IMG/VR virus record: IMGVR_UViG_3300020179_001009
Location: 1-24,192 of that record
Length of the DNA: 24,192 bases
Direction: 5' to 3' (one strand)
Source: a virus
Shown here: in pieces, positions 6,235 through 13,573 of the stretch
How positions within the stretch are numbered: position 1 is the stretch's first letter
Layout: each line of letters starts with the position of its first letter
The notes under the pieces: model-generated
What the model was told of the DNA's origin: nothing
Database searches by the model: none
The model's input: only the letters and a program-made list of their open reading frames with translations
Position numbers and translations under genes: made by a program

Positions 6235-6974
6235 ATGATCTCATTCCAATAAATTATTTCCCATTTACCATCTTCATGTTCTACAAGAGCTGAGCATGAT
6301 TCTACCCAGTCACCATCATTCATGTAGATTATTCCATTGATTGTCTTAATCTGTGGAGTATGGATATGGCCGCAAATAACTCCATCAAAGTTTTTTCGTT
6401 CACAGTATCCTGCAAGGTTTTCTTCGAATTTGAATACAAAATCTATCGCTTTCTTTACTTGATGTTTAAGAAACTTACTTAATGACCAATAACCAAACCC
6501 TAACCTATGTCTTATGTAGTTAAATTTAGTATTGATCCATAATACACAATCATAAGCTGTATCGCCAAGAAACCCAATCCATTTACCAACTCTTGTAATA
6601 CCATCAAACATGTCACCATGTGTTACTAAGAATAGGTTTCCATCAGTGTCTCTATACTCTGCTTGGTTACATATAGTAATAGAACCTAAAGCAAACTGAT
6701 TGACGAATGGTCTAAGGAACTCATCATGGTTGCCAGTCACATATGTAACCTTAGTTCCACGTTTAGCATAACCTAGTATCCTACGGATAACATTAGTATG
6801 GCTTTGCTTCCATTTCCATTTGTTCTGCTGTATCTTCCATCCATCTATGATGTCTCCTACTAAGAACAGATTATCACATTCATGGTGTTTAAGGAAATTA
6901 TTAAGTAGATCAGCCTTAGCATCCTTAGAACCAAGATGAGTGTCAGAGATGCAAATAGTCTTATACTTTTTCAT
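6231..6974 (-). CDS. plcP: Calcineurin-like metallophosphoesterase, PlcP-type phospholipase C (LpxH relative)
   Basis: A 247-residue binuclear-metal phosphoesterase. Motifs in order: SDTHLG (Asp11, His13), GDIIDGW (Asp41), GNHDE (Asn82, His83), THGDMFD (His119), CGHIHTP (His203, His205). It also has the family-specific segments GDTAYDCVLWINTKFN (137-152), RLGFGYWSLSKFLK (157-170) and NDGDWVESCSALVEH. Those last segments fit the PlcP group, a metal-dependent phospholipase C that turns phospholipids into diacylglycerol under phosphate limitation in marine and soil bacteria, better than true LpxH. The neighbour supports this: an Agt-like glycosyltransferase starts inside its stop codon. Databases often label such proteins UDP-2,3-diacylglucosamine diphosphatase. 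GATAAATA, a late-promoter-like octamer, lies four bases before its ATG. Confidence 0.88.
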   Translation of the reverse strand: MKKYKTICISDTHLGSKDAKADLLNNFLKHHECDNLFLVGDIIDGWKIQQNKWKWKQSHTNVIRRILGYAKRGTKVTYVTGNHDEFLRPFVNQFALGSITICNQAEYRDTDGNLFLVTHGDMFDGITRVGKWIGFLGDTAYDCVLWINTKFNYIRHRLGFGYWSLSKFLKHQVKKAIDFVFKFEENLAGYCERKNFDGVICGHIHTPQIKTINGIIYMNDGDWVESCSALVEHEDGKWEIIYWNEII

Positions 6975-6978
6975 TTGT

Positions 6979-6986
6979 TATTTATC
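6979..6986 (-). promoter_or_regulatory. Possible T4-late-like promoter (GATAAATA)
   Basis: GATAAATA, one base from TATAAATA, begins on the last base of the adhesin stop codon and ends 4 bases before the ATG of the PlcP-like gene. If used, plcP-agt would be expressed late from an mRNA with almost no leader. Weak on its own; supported by similar octamers before three other genes. Confidence 0.4.
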
Positions 6987-8509
6987 TATGGTTGTGTGAT
7001 GCTTGTTGAGCAACCTGCAGCAGTAACACAACTTTGTTGGATACTGTAAACTTGATTAGTTGATCCTGACTGATTAAGGTTTAATGTAGCTGCTCCACCA
7101 GAATTTGTTAAGTCTATGGTTGCTGCATGATTACCTGAACCAGACTGAAGTATGGTCGTGTTATGACCAGGACCAGTTAGTTTAAGGTCTAAGTAGTGTT
7201 GACCAGAATCTTGCTGAGTAGTCGACACAGTGTTATTATTACCAGTTACGCTTTGAAATAAAGTCTTGCTACCAGATCCAGTTTGTAAGTTTAATATACT
7301 GTTATTGCTTCCAGCCACAGTCGAATGATTAAAATGACCAGATCCTGAAGTCGTCCCATCCACTTGTCTTGTAGTGATATTGTTTGAGCTACCGTTTAGG
7401 TTAAAGTATAAGTAATGATTATTACTATCAGCCAAAGGCGTAGTGCCATCAGAGTTCTTTCCTTGTTTCAAGTTAAAAGTATTATTATCTCCCGTAGAAT
7501 ATAGTTCTATCCTAGCTTTACCCGTAACTGTAGCTCCTTGACTAATATCAAAGGTGTTGTTATTTCCAGACTGTTCAACGTATATCTCGTTACCATGTTG
7601 TCCTTGTCTGATAGTATTTGCATTGTTCTTTGTAGTCGTTTGTGCTGGTGTTATTCCAGAACTGTAAGATGGGCCTGGAGCTGGAGGAGGTGGAGCAGAG
7701 CTACCAGCATTTGGTGTTACTGGTGTAAACGTTTGTCCATTGAGTGTAGTAGTTCCTTGCATGACGTCTATGAATAAGATAGGACTCAATGCAGTGTCAC
7801 CTAAGTTAAACGATGCAAAGCCTAAAGTATAACTACCATTTTCTGGAACAGTAAACTGAGCTACTTGCCATCCTGTAGCTCCATAACTGCCTGTAGCATA
7901 GTTACCGGTTCCAGGATTTGTAAAACCTAACAATGCATATCTTTGTGCAAGGTTGTTTAGTGTTGGCATGATATTAGCATTACTAGTGTGTGTTAGTGTC
8001 ATGATACTACCGTCATTATATGGTGTGTAGTCTGTACTCAAGTATTGCCAAGCAATCGTGTATGTTACACCAGTTTGTAACGTAAAAGTTTTTTTCATCC
8101 AGCTAGAATTAGTTGGAGTAGGGTTTCCACCTCCACCGTTTTGTGATTGATATGTCAGGTATTGTTTAATAGCAGTATTTTCAGTGCCAGTCAACCCTAA
8201 GCTGCTGATAGCACTATCAAAAGTAACAGTGTTTGAAGATCCAGCTTGTATACTAGCCATATAAGATCCATATGGGTTTATGTTCCACGTCTTACCTCCA
8301 CCTGGACTATAGTTTGTAACTCCTGTGGTAAGAGCTACACCCACTCCTGTAGAACTCCATGTACTCTTCGTAGCGGCTAATGTTCCAGAAACTGTCCACC
8401 CGTCTATGCTATTATTTTCAAAGCCTATACCTAAAGTTTCAGCTTTTGCACCTAAGCAAAATAACAATAGACTAATTTTGAGTAGCGTTAATAACCGTGT
8501 TACCACCAT
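6986..8509 (-). CDS. Secreted adhesin-like protein: beta-rich N-domain, Pro linker, C-terminal curlin-type repeats
   Basis: A 507-residue exported protein. A signal peptide ends near GAKA (20-23). Residues about 25-260 form a beta-rich, Gly/Thr/Asn-rich domain resembling jelly-roll surface modules (FENNSIDGWTVSG; a later GWQVAQFTVPENGSYTLGF). A linker with APPPPAPGP (272-280) follows, then about 200 residues of degenerate repeats with curlin spacing: IRQGQHGNEIYVEQSGNNN, FNLKQGKNSDG, and LNLNQSGSTNQVYSIQQ near the end. Two C-terminal cysteines (494, 500) could form a disulphide. The start at 8509 has AGGA six bases upstream and overlaps the FecR gene by 38 bases in another frame. It is probably a substrate of the CsgG/CsgF pore encoded upstream, or a surface-binding protein. 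I know no named family for the full chain. Confidence 0.8.
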   Translation of the reverse strand: MVVTRLLTLLKISLLLFCLGAKAETLGIGFENNSIDGWTVSGTLAATKSTWSSTGVGVALTTGVTNYSPGGGKTWNINPYGSYMASIQAGSSNTVTFDSAISSLGLTGTENTAIKQYLTYQSQNGGGGNPTPTNSSWMKKTFTLQTGVTYTIAWQYLSTDYTPYNDGSIMTLTHTSNANIMPTLNNLAQRYALLGFTNPGTGNYATGSYGATGWQVAQFTVPENGSYTLGFASFNLGDTALSPILFIDVMQGTTTLNGQTFTPVTPNAGSSAPPPPAPGPSYSSGITPAQTTTKNNANTIRQGQHGNEIYVEQSGNNNTFDISQGATVTGKARIELYSTGDNNTFNLKQGKNSDGTTPLADSNNHYLYFNLNGSSNNITTRQVDGTTSGSGHFNHSTVAGSNNSILNLQTGSGSKTLFQSVTGNNNTVSTTQQDSGQHYLDLKLTGPGHNTTILQSGSGNHAATIDLTNSGGAATLNLNQSGSTNQVYSIQQSCVTAAGCSTSITQP

Positions 8510-9590
8510 TGTTAATCCTATTCTTGATCTCTACTGGTCCTTGAGTTTGTGTTATGGTTGTATTTTGATTTTTTGGAGTCGTGATGCATTGTACATCTCC
8601 GTTACCTTCACGACATAATGTGACTTGTAGATCATCGACTTCAACTAATACACCAGAAGTTGGTATATAATCTGGTAATAATCCAGACTTAGTCTTACCT
8701 AATAGATCTAATTGAGCTGCTAATTGTGCATTGATGATGTCTAGTATGTTTGCTAATAAATCATTATCTAAGAAGTTTCGATCTAGCTTGCTCTTATATG
8801 TCTCAGCTGCCTGTTTTTCTAACACGTTTATGAGTTTGTTCTCCGCTAAGAAGTCTACATCTAGTGCACCTTTTACTTCAGATCTCTTCTTAGATTTATC
8901 TTCATCAGACTCTCTAAGCTCTTTTGGTGGACTTAATATGAGTATGTTACTTATTTGAGTTTCATCTAAGTTTAAAGTAACTGGTTTAAACGGCTTACTA
9001 TCTCTGTTATCAACCCTCGTGGCTTGAAACGGTTGATCTAATACAACTTTGCCTTCGTCTGTAAGTACTTCGATCTTACCAGTCTTACAATCAAGTATGA
9101 CGTCTTTATAATCTTTAGGACAACTTGGTAATAAGATTATGGTGCTCCTACCTAACTCGTCTACTGTAGCAGTAAAGTCTGTACCTCTGACTGCGATAGT
9201 AGCGCTTGGTGTATTGATCTTAACGTTGTCTGGGTTATTATGTGCGACTGCACCTGATGCATAACGTACTGTGCCTAAAGCGACCTTCATTGCAAGCTTA
9301 CCACCCTTCTTGCTATTAGGGTCATACACAAAGTCATCGATGACTAGCTTACTGTTTTCACTTACTTGTACTCTTGTGTCGTCAGCAAAAGTTATACCTG
9401 TTTTGCCTTGAGCCGTCTTGACGACGTCGTTCATCTCTACACCTATACCTTTATTTCCGGTAAGACTAGAGCCTTTACGTTGGATGTTTGCGGGGGTGTT
9501 TTGAAGTTCAGTTATACTACCCACGGCCGCAAGTGTTAGTTGCGGCCAGAGCAATATGATACATATTAATTTCCAGTAGTAATGTTCCAT
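8472..9590 (-). CDS. Secreted FecR-domain protein with curlin-like C-terminal tail
   Basis: A 372-residue exported protein. The signal peptide runs to about LTLAA (18-22). A FecR domain covers about 35-150: VVKTAQGKTGITFADDTRV (57-75), VALGTVRYASGAV (103-115) and NTPSATIAVRGTDFTATV (126-143). A charged middle (about 205-300) is predicted helical. The last 40 residues (NTTITQTQGPVEIKNR, then INNGGNTVINATQ) look like one or two curlin-type strands, so the protein may join or cap the amyloid. In bacteria, free-standing FecR-domain proteins often neighbour CHASE2 cyclases or surface-secretion genes, which fits both ends of this region. Overlaps the curlin gene by 25 bases; no strong ribosome site, so translational coupling is likely. 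Confidence 0.87.
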   Translation of the reverse strand: MEHYYWKLICIILLWPQLTLAAVGSITELQNTPANIQRKGSSLTGNKGIGVEMNDVVKTAQGKTGITFADDTRVQVSENSKLVIDDFVYDPNSKKGGKLAMKVALGTVRYASGAVAHNNPDNVKINTPSATIAVRGTDFTATVDELGRSTIILLPSCPKDYKDVILDCKTGKIEVLTDEGKVVLDQPFQATRVDNRDSKPFKPVTLNLDETQISNILILSPPKELRESDEDKSKKRSEVKGALDVDFLAENKLINVLEKQAAETYKSKLDRNFLDNDLLANILDIINAQLAAQLDLLGKTKSGLLPDYIPTSGVLVEVDDLQVTLCREGNGDVQCITTPKNQNTTITQTQGPVEIKNRINNGGNTVINATQN

Positions 9591-10354
9591 GTATTACCGC
9601 TTCCAGAACTCAATACATTAACTGTTGTGTCAATAGTTCCAGATTGAGTAACACCAAACGTGTTACTAGATCCAGTTAGGTTTAGTGTAAATTCATGACC
9701 ATTAATACCAGCAGTACCAGTTTGCGATAGTGTCACACCATTACTTGCGCCAACAGTAGTTACGTTAACTTGACCTTTGTTGCTGCTAAGAGTACCAGTA
9801 AATGTATTACTTGCACCACCAGTCATACTAATATTACTTACTGTCTCGTTTGCATTAATAGTAGCAGTGATACTGTTAGAAGCTCCACCTGATGTAACAG
9901 CAGTAAAGTCATTCTTACTACCTAATACGTTCAAGTTAATGCTTGCACTGTTACCAGTTTGACGCACATCTATGAAGTTACTTCCACTTGTACCTGAACC
10001 AGCATTGTTACTGTTGATGGTTGCTGTACCATTATTACCAGTTACATAGTATGTTAAGTCGATACCATACGCACGACCAACTGCTGTACTTACGTTTAAA
10101 CCTAAGTTTAATGTGTTAGTACTACCAATTTGTTGGATATCGATTACACTGTTGTTACCATACATCTTTGCTGGTGTTGTGTTACCTGTACCAACTCCTT
10201 GTATGCCACGTATGACGTTACCTGCACCAGTTTGTATCACATCGATGGTGCTGTTATCACCACTTTGATCAATGTAGATACTATTGTCTGCAGCCCATGC
10301 ATTGAAACTTAATAATAAAATCATGATAAAAAGTTTTAATGATTTTATCATCAT
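9566..10354 (-). CDS. Curlin-repeat protein (CsgA/CsgB-like), secreted
   Basis: A 262-residue exported protein with signal peptide ending AWA (19-21). The mature chain is built of degenerate curlin-type repeats rich in Asn, Gly, Ser and Thr with the x-Q-x-G-x-x-N spacing: IDQSGDNSTIDVIQTGAGN (28-46), VIDIQQIGSTNTLNL, FIDVRQTGNSASINL, GVTLSQTGTAGI and FGVTQSGTIDTTVNV. It is longer and less regular than E. coli CsgA (151 residues, five repeats), and may be nucleator and fibre in one. It directly follows csgG. AAGGA precedes two adjacent ATGs; the second, at 10351, has the better spacing. An extracellular or virion-attached amyloid-like fibre is the obvious guess, but no exact family is identified. 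Confidence 0.85.
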   Translation of the reverse strand: MMIKSLKLFIMILLLSFNAWAADNSIYIDQSGDNSTIDVIQTGAGNVIRGIQGVGTGNTTPAKMYGNNSVIDIQQIGSTNTLNLGLNVSTAVGRAYGIDLTYYVTGNNGTATINSNNAGSGTSGSNFIDVRQTGNSASINLNVLGSKNDFTAVTSGGASNSITATINANETVSNISMTGGASNTFTGTLSSNKGQVNVTTVGASNGVTLSQTGTAGINGHEFTLNLTGSSNTFGVTQSGTIDTTVNVLSSGSGNTWNITTGN

Positions 10355-10360
10355 CTTTCC

Positions 10361-11161
10361 TTATTGTGGTTGCAAGGGTTCATAGGAGAATTCCCAGATA
10401 CCTTTCTTGCTACCTTCTTTTATTAACTCTACTACTGCACTCTCTATAGCAGCTTTTACTGCTTGAGTTCCAGGCTCATTTATGGTTAACCCACTTTCTA
10501 TCTCAAATGCCTGTGTTCCATCTTTAATAAACTTTAATACTGCCATGCTATCACTAGCGCTGTAAATAGTTTTCTGTATATTTACAGCAGCTAAAACTTT
10601 ACCAGAGTTTACACTAATAACTCTAAGACTTACTGTTACTATGTCTTCGCTGTATTGTGTCTGTGGTCCAATGCCTAACATACGTGCAGCACTACCACCA
10701 CTCTTAACGCTTGTATCATATCCAGTTATACCACCTTCTACGATGACACCTGCATAAAGCATTGGACCTAACGGTTTAGCTTTAGGACCATCATACGCCT
10801 CACGCATCTGACGAATTAGTTGTCTCTCTTTAGTCAAGCTATCGATACCTACCCTTTCGACGACTTCAAACCAAACACCTTTACCTACATCTTGTAAAGC
10901 CTTTATTAAGAAAGCCTCGGCTCCTTGTGTTACCGCTGAACTAAGGTTTGCAAAATTAGCAGCAGGTCTTCTTTGACCAGTCTTATCAATAAACGTATAT
11001 ACAGCTACGATAATCGGTCTACCAGCAGGTGGAGGTATAGTATCAAACTCTTTTTGCATGATACTCTTCACCTCTACAGGCTTTTCTGGTGTAGTGACTA
11101 CGCGAGTAGTTGCACAACCAGCTAAAAACATCAGCGATAATAAAATTAGTAGTTTATACAT
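10361..11161 (-). CDS. csgG: CsgG-like curli secretion channel, outer-membrane lipoprotein
   Basis: A 266-residue homolog of CsgG (277 in E. coli). The lipobox LAGC puts the lipidated cysteine at 16. Family features follow: RPIIVAVYTFIDKTGQRRP (48-66), the constriction-loop region PAANF (66-70), AVTQGAEAFLIKALQD (76-91), WFEVVERVG, YAGVIVEGGITGYDT (136-150), GIGPQTQYSEDIVTVSLRV (163-181), and the C-terminal NEPGTQAVKAAIESAVVELI. CsgG forms a nonameric outer-membrane pore that secretes unfolded curlin. Asn69-Phe70 align with the Asn-Phe of the E. coli constriction, whereas the preceding tyrosine appears not to be conserved. It lies one base after csgF and just before a curlin gene, so pore, accessory and substrates form one operon. 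Confidence 0.93.
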   Translation of the reverse strand: MYKLLILLSLMFLAGCATTRVVTTPEKPVEVKSIMQKEFDTIPPPAGRPIIVAVYTFIDKTGQRRPAANFANLSSAVTQGAEAFLIKALQDVGKGVWFEVVERVGIDSLTKERQLIRQMREAYDGPKAKPLGPMLYAGVIVEGGITGYDTSVKSGGSAARMLGIGPQTQYSEDIVTVSLRVISVNSGKVLAAVNIQKTIYSASDSMAVLKFIKDGTQAFEIESGLTINEPGTQAVKAAIESAVVELIKEGSKKGIWEFSYEPLQPQ

Positions 11162-11162
11162 T

Positions 11163-11615
11163 TTAGAATTGCCACTGTCCTAGTGGTATAACAACAGTCG
11201 TTGTGCTGCCTAGATAGTCAGTCACGTTCATTGTGATCTCAGTACCAGTCCTGTTCCAATTTATGATGTTACCTTCGAAATTTAATGTACCACTTGTTGC
11301 ACCACCATCTGCAAACATCTCTGTTGCTAGGTTTTGACTAATCTGTGCATATATACGGCTTTCAAGGTTGTTAAGGAACTTAGCTACATTAGTGTTGTTA
11401 GCATCGTTTTTTGCTTTATCTAATGCAGCTTGGATCTCTTTCTTGATATTATCTTTTCGTGTTCGTTCTTGATTTTCAATAGTCAATATGTGGCTACTGT
11501 ATCCATTTCCATTAAAGGATGGATTCTTGAACGTATAATCAGGGAGTGGTTGGGCCTGAGCGACACAACCTATCAGTAAAATACTAAGACTTAGTATCCT
11601 TATCGTGAACTTCAT
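11163..11615 (-). CDS. csgF: CsgF-like curli assembly factor
   Basis: A 150-residue exported protein matching CsgF. After the leader, the conserved pore-plugging segment reads YTFKNPSFNGNGY (27-39), comparable to FQFRNPNFGGNP of E. coli. A helical neck follows (about 50-90), then the C-terminal beta part ending TEITMNVTDYLGSTTTVVI. In the known system the N-terminal peptide of CsgF sits inside CsgG, narrowing the channel and coupling secretion to nucleation. The leader has LIGC at 14-17, a plausible lipobox, and also an AQA signal-peptidase I site; E. coli CsgF is not a lipoprotein, so this may differ. The gene starts 32 bases inside the preceding gene, with GAGGGAAGAAA before its ATG. Confidence 0.9.
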   Translation of the reverse strand: MKFTIRILSLSILLIGCVAQAQPLPDYTFKNPSFNGNGYSSHILTIENQERTRKDNIKKEIQAALDKAKNDANNTNVAKFLNNLESRIYAQISQNLATEMFADGGATSGTLNFEGNIINWNRTGTEITMNVTDYLGSTTTVVIPLGQWQF

Positions 11616-11853
11616 TTTCTTCCCTCTCTCTTAAAGACAAAATGACATTCACTTTTTGGTTGAGCCTGATCAAGTCATTATCCAACATGCGGATACGATC
11701 GATCAGTTCAATTAAAACTTTATTTGATTCACCTATTACAGGGTCTATCTCTTCAGTTACCCATTTCCATATATAGTAGACGAAGTATCCTAATCCGCCT
11801 GCTGCAACGATGGGAAACCCATACTTGCTTATTAAGTCAGCTATATCTTCCAC
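11584..11853 (-). CDS. Small one-helix membrane protein with coiled coil (paralog B), YvrJ-/holin-like
   Basis: An 89-residue protein starting with GTG, supported by AGGAG seven bases upstream. One membrane helix spans about 9-31 (KYGFPIVAAGGLGYFVYYIW), followed by a charged, probably coiled-coil tail. The opening pattern D-x-x-x-L-I-x-x-x-GFPI-x-A-x-x-x-GYFV is shared with the gene directly upstream, so the two are tandem paralogs. The GFPI start recalls small YvrJ-type membrane proteins; topology would also suit a holin or an envelope anchor. Relatives occur next to each other in marine T4-like phages as far as I recall. The role is unknown. Its 3' end holds the csgF start. Confidence 0.75.
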   Translation of the reverse strand: MEDIADLISKYGFPIVAAGGLGYFVYYIWKWVTEEIDPVIGESNKVLIELIDRIRMLDNDLIRLNQKVNVILSLREREENEVHDKDTKS

Positions 11854-12131
11854 TAGTCTCTCCTAGCGTCTGACTGTTCGGCCCTCGCGATCCTATCTAG
11901 ATCTGGTGGTATACCTAATGCATGAGACACCTTAGTATCTATGCGAATAACGTCGTGATTCATTGCTGCTACCCGTCTATCCAAAGCTTTAATGATGTTA
12001 GACATACCCTTTACTGAGCCTGTCACCCCATCAAGGATAAATTTAACGGTAAGAAACACAAAATATCCAGCAGCACATGCTCCGGCTATTGGGAATCCTA
12101 CATCAGCAATTAGTTTAAAAATATCGCCCAT
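11853..12131 (-). CDS. Small one-helix membrane protein (paralog A)
   Basis: A 92-residue protein. One membrane helix at about 8-32 (ADVGFPIAGACAAGYFVFL), then an amphipathic stretch (GSVKGMSNIIKALDRRVAA) and a charged tail. Similar over its first half to the next gene. TATAAATA, an exact T4 late promoter core, ends four bases before its ATG, so it may head a late operon that continues through csgF and csgG. It overlaps the next gene's GTG at one base. The function is unknown; a holin-like or scaffold role is possible. Confidence 0.78.
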   Translation of the reverse strand: MGDIFKLIADVGFPIAGACAAGYFVFLTVKFILDGVTGSVKGMSNIIKALDRRVAAMNHDVIRIDTKVSHALGIPPDLDRIARAEQSDARRD

Positions 12132-12135
12132 GTAC

Positions 12136-12143
12136 TATTTATA
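12136..12143 (-). promoter_or_regulatory. T4-late-like promoter (TATAAATA)
   Basis: An exact TATAAATA on the minus strand in the 17-base gap between the large membrane protein gene and paralog A. It ends four bases before the ATG at 12131, so an mRNA starting at the usual distance would have at most a base or two of leader. It would drive the paralog pair and the curli-like operon. Confidence 0.65.
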
Positions 12144-12148
12144 ATAGT

Positions 12149-13168
12149 TTAGGGTCCGTATTTTTTATTTAATCTTTCTAATGAATTCAAAGGCTTATGA
12201 TTAAGTTCGTCAACTTCTTGCTCAATGGTCTTTGAAGGGGAGACATACTCATCTGGATCATAATGTGTTCCATCATTCCATTCTGCTTCCTCTGGTAGAG
12301 GTACAGGATCAGGTTCAAGCCACTTACGTTTACGGGGTTTTCTTTTTGGTTTCTTTAAATCAATAGGATAATTCAGCCAAGGTGATAGATCCTCAGGAAG
12401 TTCTTCCGGCTCTACTTCAGGTTGTCTTTTTTTTAAAGACCAGTTTACTGCCACTAGCATAAGAACTGCAAGCGGATCAAACACCAAGACGATCATGATG
12501 ATGACCCAACGGACAGCTTTTTCCAGCATGTTCTGGTCTAAGGTATCTCCATAGATTAAAGCTGCGATATACTTAACCGGACCAACTTCAGCCTCGACCT
12601 TACGAGCTTGAGATGCGACAGGAGCTCGCTCAGCTTGTAGTTTAACTATAGATGCCTGAGCTACAGTGATCTCGTTCTGTAGTTTCTTACGTTCAGATGA
12701 TTGAGCTCTACGGATCTGTACTGCACGTTCTGTTCCTTTATCGTCTGTAGTACGAGCAAGCTTCTCGTCTACCTGAGCGTCCATTTGTTTTAATGCTTTA
12801 CGAGCTGCTTCAATGTTCTCTCTTTCAGTCTTGATCTTGTCATCAAAGATCTGGACCTGAGCTGTAATATCTCCAGCTGGAACTGCTTGGTCTAAGTGTG
12901 CCTTTGATAAGAAGCCAAAGATACCCATAGATGTTAACATCATGAGGATAACGATAGCAGAAGTAAAGTATGCTTTGAATGAGAATGGGACTTCATCCCA
13001 GTTCTGGTATAACCATGACGCGACGACCAACTTAGATACTTCTAAGATGCCTCCCATGATGATGATAGGCACCACAGCTGCAGCGAATATGGCAGCTAGT
13101 CCAGCGATCGAGTAAAATGCTGCGATTGCGCTTAATGAAAGCGCTGAGATTAACATTACTGTATTCAT
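12149..13168 (-). CDS. Large phage membrane protein with central coiled coil, unknown function
   Basis: A 339-residue protein. Three hydrophobic helices lie at about 5-30, 32-55 and 65-90 (the first region reads MLISALSLSAIAAFYSIAG), a long charged coiled coil at about 100-195, a last pair of hydrophobic stretches around 215-243 (VRWVIIMIVLVFDPLAVLM), and a proline- and lysine-rich cytoplasmic-type tail. I recall this architecture and the opening motif from many T4-like cyanophages and pelagiphages, without function. The start at 13168 overlaps the iscU stop (ATGA); the longer frame to 13183 would run deeper into iscU. It may sense or reshape the host inner membrane. Confidence 0.85.
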   Translation of the reverse strand: MNTVMLISALSLSAIAAFYSIAGLAAIFAAAVVPIIIMGGILEVSKLVVASWLYQNWDEVPFSFKAYFTSAIVILMMLTSMGIFGFLSKAHLDQAVPAGDITAQVQIFDDKIKTERENIEAARKALKQMDAQVDEKLARTTDDKGTERAVQIRRAQSSERKKLQNEITVAQASIVKLQAERAPVASQARKVEAEVGPVKYIAALIYGDTLDQNMLEKAVRWVIIMIVLVFDPLAVLMLVAVNWSLKKRQPEVEPEELPEDLSPWLNYPIDLKKPKRKPRKRKWLEPDPVPLPEEAEWNDGTHYDPDEYVSPSKTIEQEVDELNHKPLNSLERLNKKYGP

Positions 13169-13572
13169 ACTTTGCAGACACACTTGGCTGCTTTTACTTG
13201 TTTATTTTGAAGATCAGCGATAGCTGCTTTAATAGCATCTTCAGCTAAAACTGAACAGTGAATTTTTACAGGAGGTAAAGCTAATTCTTCCGCAATATCT
13301 GAATTCTTGATTGCAATTGCCTCGTCAAGTGTTTTGCCCTTGAGCCATTCTGTAACAAGACTAGAACTGGCAATAGCAGAACCGCAACCATAAGTTTTAA
13401 ACTTTGCATCTTCGATAACACCATCTTCTCCTACTTGAATTTGTAATTTCATGACGTCACCGCAAGCAGGTGCACCCACCATCCCTGTTCCTACATTTGG
13501 ATCTGCTTTATCAAGGCTTCCTACATTTCTCGGGTTTTCATAGTGATCTAAAACTTTATCTGAATAAGCCAT
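13165..13572 (-). CDS. iscU: IscU-type Fe-S cluster scaffold protein
   Basis: A 135-residue IscU (128 in E. coli). All ligands are present: Cys37 and Asp39 (GAPACGDV), Cys63 (KTYGCGSAIASSS), and His105-Cys106 (VKIHCSVLAEDAI). The HscA-binding motif LPPVK is intact at 99-103, so it could use the host chaperone system. The start is the ATG at 13572, two bases after the erpA-like stop, giving MAYSDKVLDHYENPRNVGS, the usual IscU opening; the longer frame is discarded. An extra CVC near the C-terminus (131-133) is unusual. A phage scaffold would need the host cysteine desulphurase, none being encoded here. It may boost Fe-S supply for host enzymes used during infection. Confidence 0.95.
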   Translation of the reverse strand: MAYSDKVLDHYENPRNVGSLDKADPNVGTGMVGAPACGDVMKLQIQVGEDGVIEDAKFKTYGCGSAIASSSLVTEWLKGKTLDEAIAIKNSDIAEELALPPVKIHCSVLAEDAIKAAIADLQNKQVKAAKCVCKV

Positions 13573-13573
13573 A

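Noticed and set aside
6231-6974. LpxH (lipid A pathway) as the main call
   Set aside because: Same superfamily and motifs, but the AYDCVLWINTKFN, GYWSLSKFLK and GDWVESC segments and the coupled Agt-like gene fit PlcP better; kept as the alternative.
7000-10300. Possible CRISPR array or DNA repeats
   Set aside because: The periodic ACCAGT/GTTATT-like words come from degenerate curlin codons in frame; there are no identical repeats with constant spacers.
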